Assembly: GCF_000447205.1 (NCBI RefSeq)
Contig: NZ_AUWY01000136.1
Coordinates: 1 to 64,000, forward strand
Origin: Sphingobium ummariense RL-3
Lineage (GTDB): Bacteria; Pseudomonadota; Alphaproteobacteria; Sphingomonadales; Sphingomonadaceae
Length of the DNA: 64,000 nucleotides
Direction: 5' to 3'
In this document: piece by piece, positions 54,743 through 63,175 of the stretch
How positions within the stretch are numbered: the stretch's first letter is position 1
How the letters are laid out: the number at the start of each line of letters is the position of its first letter
Notes under the pieces: model-generated
Told to the model about the DNA's origin: nothing
Seen by the model: the letters and a program-made list of their open reading frames with translations, nothing else
The model's database searches: none
Program-made: the position numbers and the translations under genes

Positions 54743-54831
54743 GCGTCGCAAACCTCGCAACGATTGCGGACGCGCTGCTCGCTCGACTCGGGTATAATCG
54801 ATCGAACGGATGGACCAATAGTAGCAGCTAA
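54739..54831 (+). other. 30-codon frame coupled to the MerR-like gene, probably a cut-off gene start
   Basis: MSVANLATIADALLARLGY and a further 11 residues, starting with an ATGA overlap on the previous stop. The coupling and the regular helix suggest the beginning of a longer protein that was cut off by rearrangement at about 54830. It is too short to assign. Confidence 0.3.
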
Positions 54832-54882
54832 CGCCGATCCAGGCGCCCGGGGCTGAACGCTAGGAACGGCCGGTTGCGGAAA

Positions 54883-54900
54883 TTGTCATCAATCTTTCAC
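54883..54900 (+). promoter_or_regulatory. Pho-box-like site upstream of the sigma factor gene
   Basis: TTGTCAT-CAAT-CTTTCAC consists of two 7-bp blocks with the 4-bp A/T-rich spacer of a PhoB half-site pair. It agrees at 12 of 14 block positions with CTGTCAT/CTGTCAC. It lies 83 bp ahead of the ECF sigma start. The remaining 54832-54983 sequence shows no gene. Confidence 0.45.
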
Positions 54901-54983
54901 GTGCAGGGTCTTTTGGGAGCCATCCTTGCCTGCGCCGATTCGGCTGGCGGCAAATCCAGAGGATCGCGAACGGCTGACGGCGC

Positions 54984-55577
54984 ATGGGGGATGGGCACGA
55001 CATCATTTCCGCATGGATCGGCAGGGAAGTTCTGCCCCATGAAGGCGCCGTGCGCAGCTGGCTTTCGCGTCGCTGGCGCAATGTGGTCGATCCCAACGAC
55101 GTGATCCAGGAAGCCTATTGCCGCATCGCCAGCCTGGCCTCCGTCGATCATATCCGCAATCCCGCAGCTTATTTCCATCGCACCGCCCATGCGGTCGCGA
55201 CCGACATCATGCGTCGCTCGGGCATAATTAGTTTCACGTCCATGACCGAAAACGAATGGCTGAACGTCATGGACAGGGAGCCATTGGCAGATCGGGCGGT
55301 GGCGGCGGACCAAGATCTGAAGCGCGTAAACGGGCTGCTCGCCGAATTGTCCGACACCTGCCGCCAGGCCATCGAGCTGCGACGGATAGAAGGCGTGTCA
55401 CAAAGAGAGGCGGCCCAGCGCCTGGGAGTGAGCGAGGATGTCATACGAAATCATCTGGTGCGCGGCGTGCAAAAGGTGCTGAAGGCAATCGCGGCCCAGG
55501 ACGCGCAGGCACATGGCGACGGGCAAGAGACCGTAGAACAGAAGGCGGAAGCCATTGGCACCCCCCGGTTCCTCTAA
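54984..55577 (+). CDS. ECF sigma factor, FecI-like
   Basis: Extracytoplasmic-function sigma factor of 197 residues. Region 2 reads VVDPNDVIQEAYCRIASL and PAAYFHRTAHAVATDIMRR (core and -10 binding). Region 4 reads LSDTCRQAIELRRIEGVSQREAAQRLGVSEDVIRNHLVRGVQKV (-35 binding). It is followed by a FecR anti-sigma gene that overlaps its end and by a receptor with a signalling domain. That is the cell-surface signalling layout in which substrate binding to the receptor frees the sigma factor. Confidence 0.9.
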   Translation: MGDGHDIISAWIGREVLPHEGAVRSWLSRRWRNVVDPNDVIQEAYCRIASLASVDHIRNPAAYFHRTAHAVATDIMRRSGIISFTSMTENEWLNVMDREPLADRAVAADQDLKRVNGLLAELSDTCRQAIELRRIEGVSQREAAQRLGVSEDVIRNHLVRGVQKVLKAIAAQDAQAHGDGQETVEQKAEAIGTPRFL

Positions 55578-56586
55578 CAGCATCGACGACCAGGCTGCCC
55601 ATTGGGCGGTAGAGGCAGCCTATGGTGAGCTGTCGCCGGAAAGCCACGCCGAGCTGGAAGCCTGGCTCGCGGAGGATTCGCGTCATCGCGGCGCCTTCGC
55701 GCGCGTTCGTGCCGCCCTGCATGTCATGGAAGAGGCAGTGGTTGATGCCCATGAGGCGACTGGGCCTTCTCCTTCGTCGAATGGCGACAACGACAATGAT
55801 GCCGCGCATGGGGCAAACGCGGACGTGCCCGGGCCTTTGCAGCGCGGATTTTTCCGCTGGGGGGCAAGGGGCTTTGCAGCCGGCGCAGCGCTCGCCGCGT
55901 CGGTCGCGGCGGCCGTCATGGTGGGCGTGCCGGTTCCCCTGCCGTTCGGGCGGGCCGTTCAGGATGGCGCCGGCGAACAGGTGGTAACACTCAAGGACGG
56001 ATCGGTCGCGACCCTGCGCCATGGCGCGAAGCTGGAAGTCACGCTGTCCGGCAATTTTCGCCGGATCACCCTGCTGAACGGGGAAGCGCGTTTCAAGGTC
56101 GCGAAGGACAAGTCGCGCCCCTTTGTGGTACGATCCGGCGATGTCTATGCGCAGGCGACCGGGACCGTCTATTCGGTCAGCCGTGTCGGCCTGACCGGCG
56201 GGACCGTCAAGGTGACGGAGGGCAGCGTGCTGGTGTGGTCGCGCGATGAGCGTGAACAGGCGGTCCTGCTCCATGCGGGGGACGCCGTGACCCTCGATCT
56301 GGGGCCGGTGCAATTGCCCGCGCCCGGAACGAAGGGCGTGCCGTCCCTGCCGCCGCCCGAACTGGCCCAGATCTCGTTCGACAATGTGCCGATCAAATCG
56401 GCCGTGGCCCGGTTCAACCGCGTCAACAGCACCAAGATCATCATCGCCGATCCTGCGATCGGCGACACCAGGATCGTCGGCCTGTTCGGCGCCAGCGACA
56501 TCGAGCAGTTCGCGCAGGCCGCCGCGGTCCTGTCGGGAGGCAAGGTCGAGCATGGGAACGGCATAATTGTAATAAAAAAGAAGTAA
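55555..56586 (+). CDS. FecR-like anti-sigma factor/signal transducer
   Basis: Inner-membrane regulator of 343 residues. It has a cytosolic N-domain (DDQAAHWAVEAAYGELSPESHAELEAWLAEDSRHRGAFARV), one membrane span at about residues 103-125, a periplasmic FecR domain (TLKDGSVATLRHGAKLEV; LLNGEARFKVAKDKSRPFVV; TGTVYSV) and a C-terminal STN-like segment (FDNVPIKSAVARFNR). It relays the state of the TonB receptor to the sigma factor. The start is probably a TTG at 55555, inside the sigma gene, after AAGGCGGA. Confidence 0.9.
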   Translation: MAPPGSSNSIDDQAAHWAVEAAYGELSPESHAELEAWLAEDSRHRGAFARVRAALHVMEEAVVDAHEATGPSPSSNGDNDNDAAHGANADVPGPLQRGFFRWGARGFAAGAALAASVAAAVMVGVPVPLPFGRAVQDGAGEQVVTLKDGSVATLRHGAKLEVTLSGNFRRITLLNGEARFKVAKDKSRPFVVRSGDVYAQATGTVYSVSRVGLTGGTVKVTEGSVLVWSRDEREQAVLLHAGDAVTLDLGPVQLPAPGTKGVPSLPPPELAQISFDNVPIKSAVARFNRVNSTKIIIADPAIGDTRIVGLFGASDIEQFAQAAAVLSGGKVEHGNGIIVIKKK

Positions 56587-56679
56587 AAATGCCTTGAATG
56601 ATTAATTTATTCGGGGTGACCGAAATAAAAATCCAGCCCGTCAATAGGTTTGAGAGCATCAAACAGAGGGGCTTTCCCA

Positions 56680-59600
56680 ATGAATTTCAAATATCGTTCA
56701 TCTCTTTCCTCCATGGCGGCCATTGCGGGGGCGATAGTGCTGCCCGCCGTGGCGCAGGCCCAAACCCGCAGTTTCGATATCCCCGCCCAGGCGGCGTCGA
56801 GCGGGGTCCGGGAGTTCGCGCGCCAGGCGGGCATTCGCGTCATCGTCGCCGGCCGCGACACCGACGGACGGACCACCAAGGCGGTGCAGGGCACCCTCGA
56901 CACGCGCGAGGCGCTCGACCGGCTGCTGGCGGATACGGGGCTGACCGTCCGGTCCTTCGGCGGCGGGGTCGCCATATTGGGCGGCATGTCCGACCAGCGG
57001 TCCGACGCGGGGGACATCACGACCGATATCCAGGTCACCGGAACGCGCATCGTTCGCGACGGCTATGACGCGCCCACGCCCACGACGGTGCTGAGCGAGG
57101 AGGAAATCGCCCGGCGAGCGCCTGAAAATATCGCCGATTATGTCACCCTGCTGCCGGCGGTGACCCCCGGCAACTCCCCGGCGCAGAACACAGGGACCAC
57201 CGCTTCGGGTGCCACGGGCGTCAATTCGCTCGACCTGCGCAACCTGGGCACCAGCCGCACCCTGGTCCTGCTGGAAGGGCGCCGCCTGCCTGCCGCCACC
57301 ATCAACGGATCGATCGTCGACATCAACGTCATTCCCAACGCCTTCATCAAGCGTGTGGACATCGTGACCGGCGGTGCCTCCGCGGCCTGGGGTTCGGACG
57401 CCGACGCCGGCGTGGTCAACTTCGTGCTCGACAAGGAATTCACCGGCGTTAAGGGCAGGGTGCAGGGCGGCGTCACCACCTATGGCGACAGGAAGAATTA
57501 CACGGTCTCGCTCGGCGCCGGCGCCAAGTTCGCCGGCGGCCGCGGCCATATCCTGCTCAGTGTCGAACATTCGCAGATCGACGGGATCGATGGCGTACCC
57601 CGGTCCTGGTACAACGGAAACCGGACCTTCGCCAATCCGGACTGGACGGCGACCAACGGCCAGCCCCGCTACCTTTCGCTGGAGCATGTCGGCTACAGCG
57701 CGATCGCGCCGGGCGGTATCGTGACGTCCGGCCCGTTGCGCGGCGTGTATTTCGGACAGAACGGCACGCCCGCGCAGATCAATTTCGGATCGCTGCTGAC
57801 CTCTTCGACCTTCGTCGGCGGCGACTGGAAATATACCGACTGGTCGAAGAACACCCAGTCCTTCCTCAACGGGAATTCGCGGCAGAGCGCCTTCGCGCGC
57901 ACCAGCTTCGATCTGACCGATTCCATCCAGCTCTACGGCCAGTTCATCTTCACGCGTTCGAATGTGACATCGGTCGCCGCGCCGACCATCACGACCGCCA
58001 ATATCAGCCGCGACAACGCCTTCCTGCCCGCCAGCGTCGCCCAGCGCATGGACCAGCTCGGCCTCACCACGCTGAATGTCGGATCGTCCAACTGGGACTT
58101 CGGCAACAAGAATTATGAGAGCAATCACTCGCTCTACCAGTATCTCGTCGGCGCCAACGGATCGCTCGACCTCTTCGGAAAGGGCTTCACCTGGGAAGTC
58201 TCGGCCTATCGCAGCATCAGCAAGATCGGTCAGGACTTCATGGTGCCCAAGAGCGCCGAGTTCAACATGGCCATGGACGCCGTCCGCGGTCCGAACGGCG
58301 TCGTCGTCTGCCGGTCGACGCTGACGAACCCGGGCAACGGCTGCGTGCCCTACAACCGGCTCGGCACCGGGGTGAACAACCAAGCCGCGATCGACTATCT
58401 TATGGGGACCGACTGGGTGCGCCAGACCATACGCCAGGACGGCGTGGCGGGCACGCTCCGGGGAGAACCCTTCTCGACATGGGCTGGCCCTGTGTCCATC
58501 GCCACCGGCTTCGAATACCGCAAGGACAAGGCCTATGGCACGGCCGACCCGTTGGGCCTGGTCAACGGCTTCGCCAACGGCAACTACAAGCCGATCGTGG
58601 GCTCGATGGACGTGACCGAGGGGTTTCTGGAAGTCGTCGTCCCGCTGGTCAAGGACACGATCTTCAAGTCGCTGGATTTCAACGGCGCGGTTCGCGGCAC
58701 CGACTACAGCTCGTCGGGATTCGTCACCACCTGGAAAGGCGGCGTCACGTTCGAGCCGACCGAGGATGTGAAACTGCGCTTCACCCGCTCACGCGACATC
58801 CGGGCGGGCAACCTGTCGGAGCTGTTCGCCGCGGGTTCCACCGGGTCGTCCGTCATCTCCGACCCGTTCCTGGGCGGCGAGGCCTATACGACGCAGCTGA
58901 TCACCACCGGTAACCCGACGATCCGCCCGGAAAAGGCGAACACGATCACCTTCGGCGCCGTCCTGACGCCCCGCTTCATCCCCGGCCTGTCGCTGTCGGC
59001 GGACTATTGGGACGTAAAAATCCGCGACGCCATCACCTCGGTGTCCGGCAGCTCGACGGTCGACCAGTGCTTCAACGGTATCCAGGATCTCTGCGACAAC
59101 ATCGTGCGCGGCGACAATGGAAAGATCCGCTACGTCTATACGCGCCCCGTCAATCTCGACCTCTTCTGGGCGCGGGGCATTGATTTCGAGGCGAGCTACC
59201 GGCTTCGCATGGCCGATGTGGCGGCGTCGCTGGGTTCGGGCACGCTGTCGTTCCGCGGACTCTTCACCCTCAACCTCAAGAACGGCAGCGAAAGCGGGCT
59301 GACCGGGATTTTCGACTCCGCCCTTCGGGAAGGCGGGGCGCCGAGATATCGCTATCTGGCCGATCTATCCTACCGCAATGGACCGCTCACCGTATCGCTG
59401 ACCGGCCGCGGCATCAGCGCCGGCGTCCGCGATACCAGCTTCGTCGAATGCAGCACCAACTGCCCCGGCGGAAACAACACGATCAACAACAACCATGTCG
59501 AAGGTGCCTTCTGGGTCGATGCGTCGGCGAGCCATGAAATCGTCGAAGGCGTGGAGGGCTTCTTCGTGGTCACCAACATCGCCAATCGCGCGCCGATCGC

Positions 59601-59703
59601 ATCCGCCGATGGCCCGGGGTTCAGCACCGCGCAGTTCGGATATAACCGCGCCTATTCCGACCTGGGCCGCGCCTTCCGGGCCGGGGTTCGCTTCAAATTC
59701 TAG
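56680..59703 (+). CDS. TonB-dependent receptor with STN signalling domain
   Basis: Outer-membrane transducer-type receptor of 1007 residues. After a signal peptide (ending AVAQAQ) comes an STN/secretin domain (RSFDIPAQAASSGVREFARQAGIRVIVAG; LDTREALDRLLADTGLTV), the partner of FecR. Next are the plug (LRNLGTSRTLVLLEGRRLPAATING; IVTGGASAAWGSDADAGVVNF) and a long barrel ending AGVRFKF. The ATG at 56680 was chosen because AGAGGGG precedes it and the signal peptide begins there. With a phosphatase encoded downstream, an organophosphate cargo is a reasonable inference. Confidence 0.92.
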   Translation: MNFKYRSSLSSMAAIAGAIVLPAVAQAQTRSFDIPAQAASSGVREFARQAGIRVIVAGRDTDGRTTKAVQGTLDTREALDRLLADTGLTVRSFGGGVAILGGMSDQRSDAGDITTDIQVTGTRIVRDGYDAPTPTTVLSEEEIARRAPENIADYVTLLPAVTPGNSPAQNTGTTASGATGVNSLDLRNLGTSRTLVLLEGRRLPAATINGSIVDINVIPNAFIKRVDIVTGGASAAWGSDADAGVVNFVLDKEFTGVKGRVQGGVTTYGDRKNYTVSLGAGAKFAGGRGHILLSVEHSQIDGIDGVPRSWYNGNRTFANPDWTATNGQPRYLSLEHVGYSAIAPGGIVTSGPLRGVYFGQNGTPAQINFGSLLTSSTFVGGDWKYTDWSKNTQSFLNGNSRQSAFARTSFDLTDSIQLYGQFIFTRSNVTSVAAPTITTANISRDNAFLPASVAQRMDQLGLTTLNVGSSNWDFGNKNYESNHSLYQYLVGANGSLDLFGKGFTWEVSAYRSISKIGQDFMVPKSAEFNMAMDAVRGPNGVVVCRSTLTNPGNGCVPYNRLGTGVNNQAAIDYLMGTDWVRQTIRQDGVAGTLRGEPFSTWAGPVSIATGFEYRKDKAYGTADPLGLVNGFANGNYKPIVGSMDVTEGFLEVVVPLVKDTIFKSLDFNGAVRGTDYSSSGFVTTWKGGVTFEPTEDVKLRFTRSRDIRAGNLSELFAAGSTGSSVISDPFLGGEAYTTQLITTGNPTIRPEKANTITFGAVLTPRFIPGLSLSADYWDVKIRDAITSVSGSSTVDQCFNGIQDLCDNIVRGDNGKIRYVYTRPVNLDLFWARGIDFEASYRLRMADVAASLGSGTLSFRGLFTLNLKNGSESGLTGIFDSALREGGAPRYRYLADLSYRNGPLTVSLTGRGISAGVRDTSFVECSTNCPGGNNTINNNHVEGAFWVDASASHEIVEGVEGFFVVTNIANRAPIASADGPGFSTAQFGYNRAYSDLGRAFRAGVRFKF

Positions 59704-59710
59704 CGAGCGG

Positions 59711-59746
59711 CGGCGGCGGGTGCCCCTTCCGGGGCGCCCGCCGCCG
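59711..59746 (+). terminator. strong stem-loop behind the receptor gene
   Basis: A 16-bp stem with one G-U pair (left arm CGGCGGCGGGTGCCCC) closes a TTCC loop 8 bp past the stop. No T run follows. It may end transcription partly, or stabilise the receptor mRNA and set its level apart from the phosphatase gene. Confidence 0.55.
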
Positions 59747-59806
59747 GCCTTCGCGTCCATCGACTTTCCTCATGTTTGTCCGCTCGTGTCGGACCGGAGA
59801 TGACCC

Positions 59807-61051
59807 ATGAAGCGTAGAGAATTCCTGGCCGCCGTTGCGCTGACCTCTGTCCTTCCCTTCCACGCGGCGTTTGCTCAGCGGACGGTACAGCCACAGGTTG
59901 TGGGAACGCCGTTCCGGCGGCGTTGGCCCGATGCGCCCTATGCCCGCAACATCTGGACCATGGAGGTGTTCGAGGACCGGCTCTTTCTGGGTGCGGGCAA
60001 CAGCGCGAATGGCGGGCCATCCTCCAATTCCGGGCCGGTTCCGGTCATCTCCTACGACGGACAGGCCTTTGCCGAGGAATATACCGTCAACGAGGAGCAG
60101 ATCACCCACTTCTACCCGACGGGCGGGAGCCTGATCGTCCCCGGGCACGACAGCCGCGACGACTGGTCCTACGGCAATCTCTATCGCCGTGCCGATGGCC
60201 GCTGGACCAAGCTTCGGACGGTGCCGCACGGCATCCACGTCTACGACATCCGCGCCTATGCTGGGCGGTTGGTCGCCGTGGGCGGCGCGTTCGACCAGTC
60301 CATTTCCGCCTGGATATCGGACGACGACGCGGCGACGTGGAAACCCGCGGCGCTGCTTCCCAATCCCGCGCTGGCGCCTTCCTTCTCCCCGGCGGGCAGG
60401 AACGCCACCGTGCTGGGGCACCAGACCGTCGTCGTGGGCCGGTTCTGGACCCTGCTGGAGATCGGCGACGCGCTCTACGCCAGCACGACCGCGCCGTTGA
60501 GAGTGGGCGAGGGGGAGGACGGCCTGCGGATGGCGACGCTCTTCCGCTTTGATTCTGCCCGGAACGGCTTTCAGCCCGTGGCTTTCGGAATGCCGGCGCT
60601 GTTCCCCGGCGTCCCGGCGGACGGCACCCGGACGGGGCTGGTCGAACGCTGGGCCCGGATCGGCCAGGAGACGGTCTATATCGGCGGATGGCAGCATAAT
60701 GACCACCAATGGCTACCGATCGGCCTCTTCGCGGCGACCTCGCCGGAAAAGGCCCGCCGCCTGGCCCTGCCGGCAGACGAGCAGCCCTGGGACATCCTCG
60801 TCAGGGACGGCCGCCTCTACTGCCTGTCCGCAAGGCGGGAGGCGCCGGACCGGTTCCGCATTTCGGTTACCCGCTTCGAGCGCGACCTGGGCAAGGGGAA
60901 GCTGCTGCTGAGCTTTGACGCACCCACTTTCGCGCGGTCGTTCGCCGTTTTCCGCGGGCGATTTTATTTCGGCCTCGGCACGGAAACCGACATGGGTGTG
61001 CCGCTGTCGGATGCGAGCGGCACGCTGCTCAGCACCCCTTTCATCCCCTGA
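59807..61051 (+). CDS. exported beta-propeller-like protein of unknown function
   Basis: Protein of 414 residues. The N-terminus MKRREFLAAVALTSV with a twin-arginine pair and a hydrophobic core ending FAQ suggests export by Tat or Sec. The body has repeated short blocks, each with a Trp or Tyr near a Gly-Gly (GNSANGGPS, SDDDAATWKPAA, VYIGGWQHND, RFYFGLGTETD), as in sialidase- or Kelch-like propellers. I do not recognise a family. It sits between the receptor and the phosphatase genes, so it may bind or process the same organophosphate. Confidence 0.75.
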   Translation: MKRREFLAAVALTSVLPFHAAFAQRTVQPQVVGTPFRRRWPDAPYARNIWTMEVFEDRLFLGAGNSANGGPSSNSGPVPVISYDGQAFAEEYTVNEEQITHFYPTGGSLIVPGHDSRDDWSYGNLYRRADGRWTKLRTVPHGIHVYDIRAYAGRLVAVGGAFDQSISAWISDDDAATWKPAALLPNPALAPSFSPAGRNATVLGHQTVVVGRFWTLLEIGDALYASTTAPLRVGEGEDGLRMATLFRFDSARNGFQPVAFGMPALFPGVPADGTRTGLVERWARIGQETVYIGGWQHNDHQWLPIGLFAATSPEKARRLALPADEQPWDILVRDGRLYCLSARREAPDRFRISVTRFERDLGKGKLLLSFDAPTFARSFAVFRGRFYFGLGTETDMGVPLSDASGTLLSTPFIP

Positions 61052-61133
61052 ACCGCATCGGGCCTGCGACCCGGATCTGCAACAGTCCGCCGTTAGGCCC
61101 CGAAGACTCCAACGCTCCCGAGGTAGCAAGCCC

Positions 61134-62279
61134 ATGTCCCGATCGATCGAACATTTCCGCGCGTCCCGCAATCGCAAGGGCGGGCGAGTTGCTGCGTTGC
61201 TTGCGCTGGCGATGCTGTCGCTCGTCGCTGCGACCCCCGCCGAAGCACGCCCGGCGCGCAACGTGATCCTGTTCATCGGCGACGCGGGCGGCCTGCCGAC
61301 GCTGAACGCGGCGGGCATCTATGCGCATGATCGCCCGCAATCGCTGTTTCTGCAGTCCATGCCCCATATCGGCCTGTCGGACACCTCGGCGCTCAACCGC
61401 TGGGTGACGGACTCCGCGGCGGGCATGACCGCGATCGTCACGGGCCACAAGACCAACAGCGGCATGAATTCCGTCCTGCCGTCCGCCGACGGGACGACGG
61501 TGACGCCGCTGAAGACGATCCTGGAATATGCCGAGCAGCGCGGGCTTTCCACCGGCGTCATCACCAACATGCCGATCTGGGATGCGACGCCGGCCGCCTG
61601 CTATGCCCATGTCGGCAAGCGGTCCGAGAAGGACGATATCTTCCGGCAATTGCTGGCGCCCCGCTATGGCGACGGCGTCGATATCGTCATCGGCAAGGAC
61701 CGCGCGGCCGCCGATGCCGCGTTTGCCGGCACGGGAAGGACGGCGGCCCAGGCCTTCGAGGCCGCGGGCTATACCTTCAGCGACGATCCGTCCGTGCTGA
61801 AGCCGGATACGCGCCGCGCCGCGATCATCCGCGACGAGGATTATGCCGCCATCCCGACCGTCGAGGCCGCCATCTCCAGCCTCAGTCGCAACCCGAAGGG
61901 CTATTTCCTGATGGTGGAGTGGGACATGCACACCAACAAGCTCCAGGACGGGCTGCGGCACGTCATCGAGATGGACGACATGATCCGCAAGGTCAGCGAG
62001 CGCGTGGGCAAGGATACGCTGATCCTGTTCGTCGCCGACCATTCCTATAATCTGAAACTGCTGTCGGGCACACGCGATCGCCCGCTTGCCGAGCAGGTTT
62101 CTGCCGACCAGTCGGCGCCCGGAACCGGCGTGATCGTCGCCGACGGCAAGGGCGCCCATGCCGGGGAAGAGGTCGTCGCGGCGGCCAGCGGCCCCGGGGC
62201 GGAACGCGTGAAGGGCTTCTTCCCTAACACTTGGCTGTTCAACGTCATGATGTCGGCTTTCGGTTGGAAGGCCGACTGA
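61134..62279 (+). CDS. alkaline phosphatase, PhoA family, exported
   Basis: Phosphomonoesterase of 381 residues with a signal peptide ending AEARP. The metal-binding Asp50 is in ILFIGDAGG, the nucleophile Ser94 is in VTDSAAGMTAIVTG, the second metal cluster is in VEWDMHTN, and DHSYN carries a further Asp-x-His. It releases phosphate in the periplasm or outside. The ATG at 61134 was chosen at the signal peptide; the frame is open upstream without homology. It ends the sigma-receptor-phosphatase locus. Confidence 0.88.
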   Translation: MSRSIEHFRASRNRKGGRVAALLALAMLSLVAATPAEARPARNVILFIGDAGGLPTLNAAGIYAHDRPQSLFLQSMPHIGLSDTSALNRWVTDSAAGMTAIVTGHKTNSGMNSVLPSADGTTVTPLKTILEYAEQRGLSTGVITNMPIWDATPAACYAHVGKRSEKDDIFRQLLAPRYGDGVDIVIGKDRAAADAAFAGTGRTAAQAFEAAGYTFSDDPSVLKPDTRRAAIIRDEDYAAIPTVEAAISSLSRNPKGYFLMVEWDMHTNKLQDGLRHVIEMDDMIRKVSERVGKDTLILFVADHSYNLKLLSGTRDRPLAEQVSADQSAPGTGVIVADGKGAHAGEEVVAAASGPGAERVKGFFPNTWLFNVMMSAFGWKAD

Positions 62280-62282
62280 CCA

Positions 62283-62396
62283 TTAGAGTGGCTTGAATTC
62301 GGGATCGGTACGCTCGCTCAGCGCCGCGTCGTTCACCGAGATGCCGATCCCGGGCTTGTCCGGCACCGGCAGATAGCCGTCCACCAGCGTCAGGGG
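62283..62396 (-). pseudogene. C-terminal remnant of an enolase-superfamily dehydratase
   Basis: The minus strand reads LTLVDGYLPVPDKPGIGISVNDAAL and ends TDPEFKPL, the usual C-terminus of mandelate racemase/muconate-lactonizing-type sugar-acid dehydratases. No catalytic part precedes it. The break at about 62396 marks a rearrangement. Confidence 0.6.
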
Positions 62397-62791
62397 TTAG
62401 CGGTTGCCTACCCCGCTCTTAAAACAATGTCCTCGGCGGCCATAGACAAGACGATCGGCTACGATCACCGCATCTGGTTTGATCCGCCTGCTGAACGCTG
62501 GGGCGATGGTTGCCGGTCGGCAACGGTCGCTTGGGCGCAATGGTGCGCTGAGACATATATCCACCAACTGCCGAACTGGCCCGCGTTCACACGGAGCGCG
62601 ATGCTGGCGGCGGCTGGCCGAACTCCGCCACCGGCCGGGTCGGCACCCTTGAACCGTCAGCAAATGTTTGTAGCGCGGTTTCTCAAGCGCCAGCCCGCGG
62701 GCAACGTACCAGAGGCCTGTGCCAATTCCGATCCTTAGCCGCCATTCACGGCCTCGATGGAGCTCTCCAGAAGAGACATTCACGAGTGCGG
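62397..62791. other. stretch without a recognisable gene
   Basis: Open frames exist on both strands (about 100 codons plus, 130 codons minus), but none shows family motifs, a signal peptide or convincing ribosome-binding sites. Together with the truncated dehydratase next to it, this looks like rearranged DNA. Confidence 0.5.
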
Positions 62792-63175
62792 TCATCGACG
62801 ATGATGTGCTCCCGGTGGCGCCAGTTCACCTCTTTTCACCTCCGTCTTGACCATCCGCTCGGGTGCCAGATGCTCGGACAATGACGCCAGCGCTGCCGCT
62901 GGATCATGACGGGCGCCACACAGGAAGATATCGGCAGCCGCATAGCCATGTTCGGGCCATGTGTGGATCGACATATGGGATTCCGCGAGCAGGACCACAC
63001 CGGTGACACCCTGCTCTTCCCCGAAATGATGGAGGTGAAGACCGATCACCGTCGCCCCGGCGCTCTCCGCCGCGCTGCGCAGGGCGATCTCTATCAAGGC
63101 AGCATCGTTCAGCACCGGGCATCCATAGAAGTCCGCCAGCAGGTGTCTGCCATCATATGTCGAGGGCGGGATCAT
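62792..63175 (-). CDS. speD: S-adenosylmethionine decarboxylase proenzyme
   Basis: Pyruvoyl enzyme of 127 residues that supplies decarboxylated AdoMet for spermidine-type polyamine synthesis. The self-cleavage site is Glu65-Ser66 (LLAESHMSIHTWPEHGYAA), with His71 and Cys86 as the processing and proton-donor residues. The length fits the short bacterial class. The ATG at 63175 overlaps the stop of the oxidoreductase gene upstream by four bases (ATGA), so the two are translated together. Confidence 0.93.
   Translation of the reverse strand: MIPPSTYDGRHLLADFYGCPVLNDAALIEIALRSAAESAGATVIGLHLHHFGEEQGVTGVVLLAESHMSIHTWPEHGYAAADIFLCGARHDPAAALASLSEHLAPERMVKTEVKRGELAPPGAHHRR

Noticed and set aside
62397-62795. 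Minus-strand frame of 132 codons ahead of speD
   Set aside because: Arg-rich with no motifs; lies in rearranged DNA beside a truncated gene and reads like non-coding sequence.
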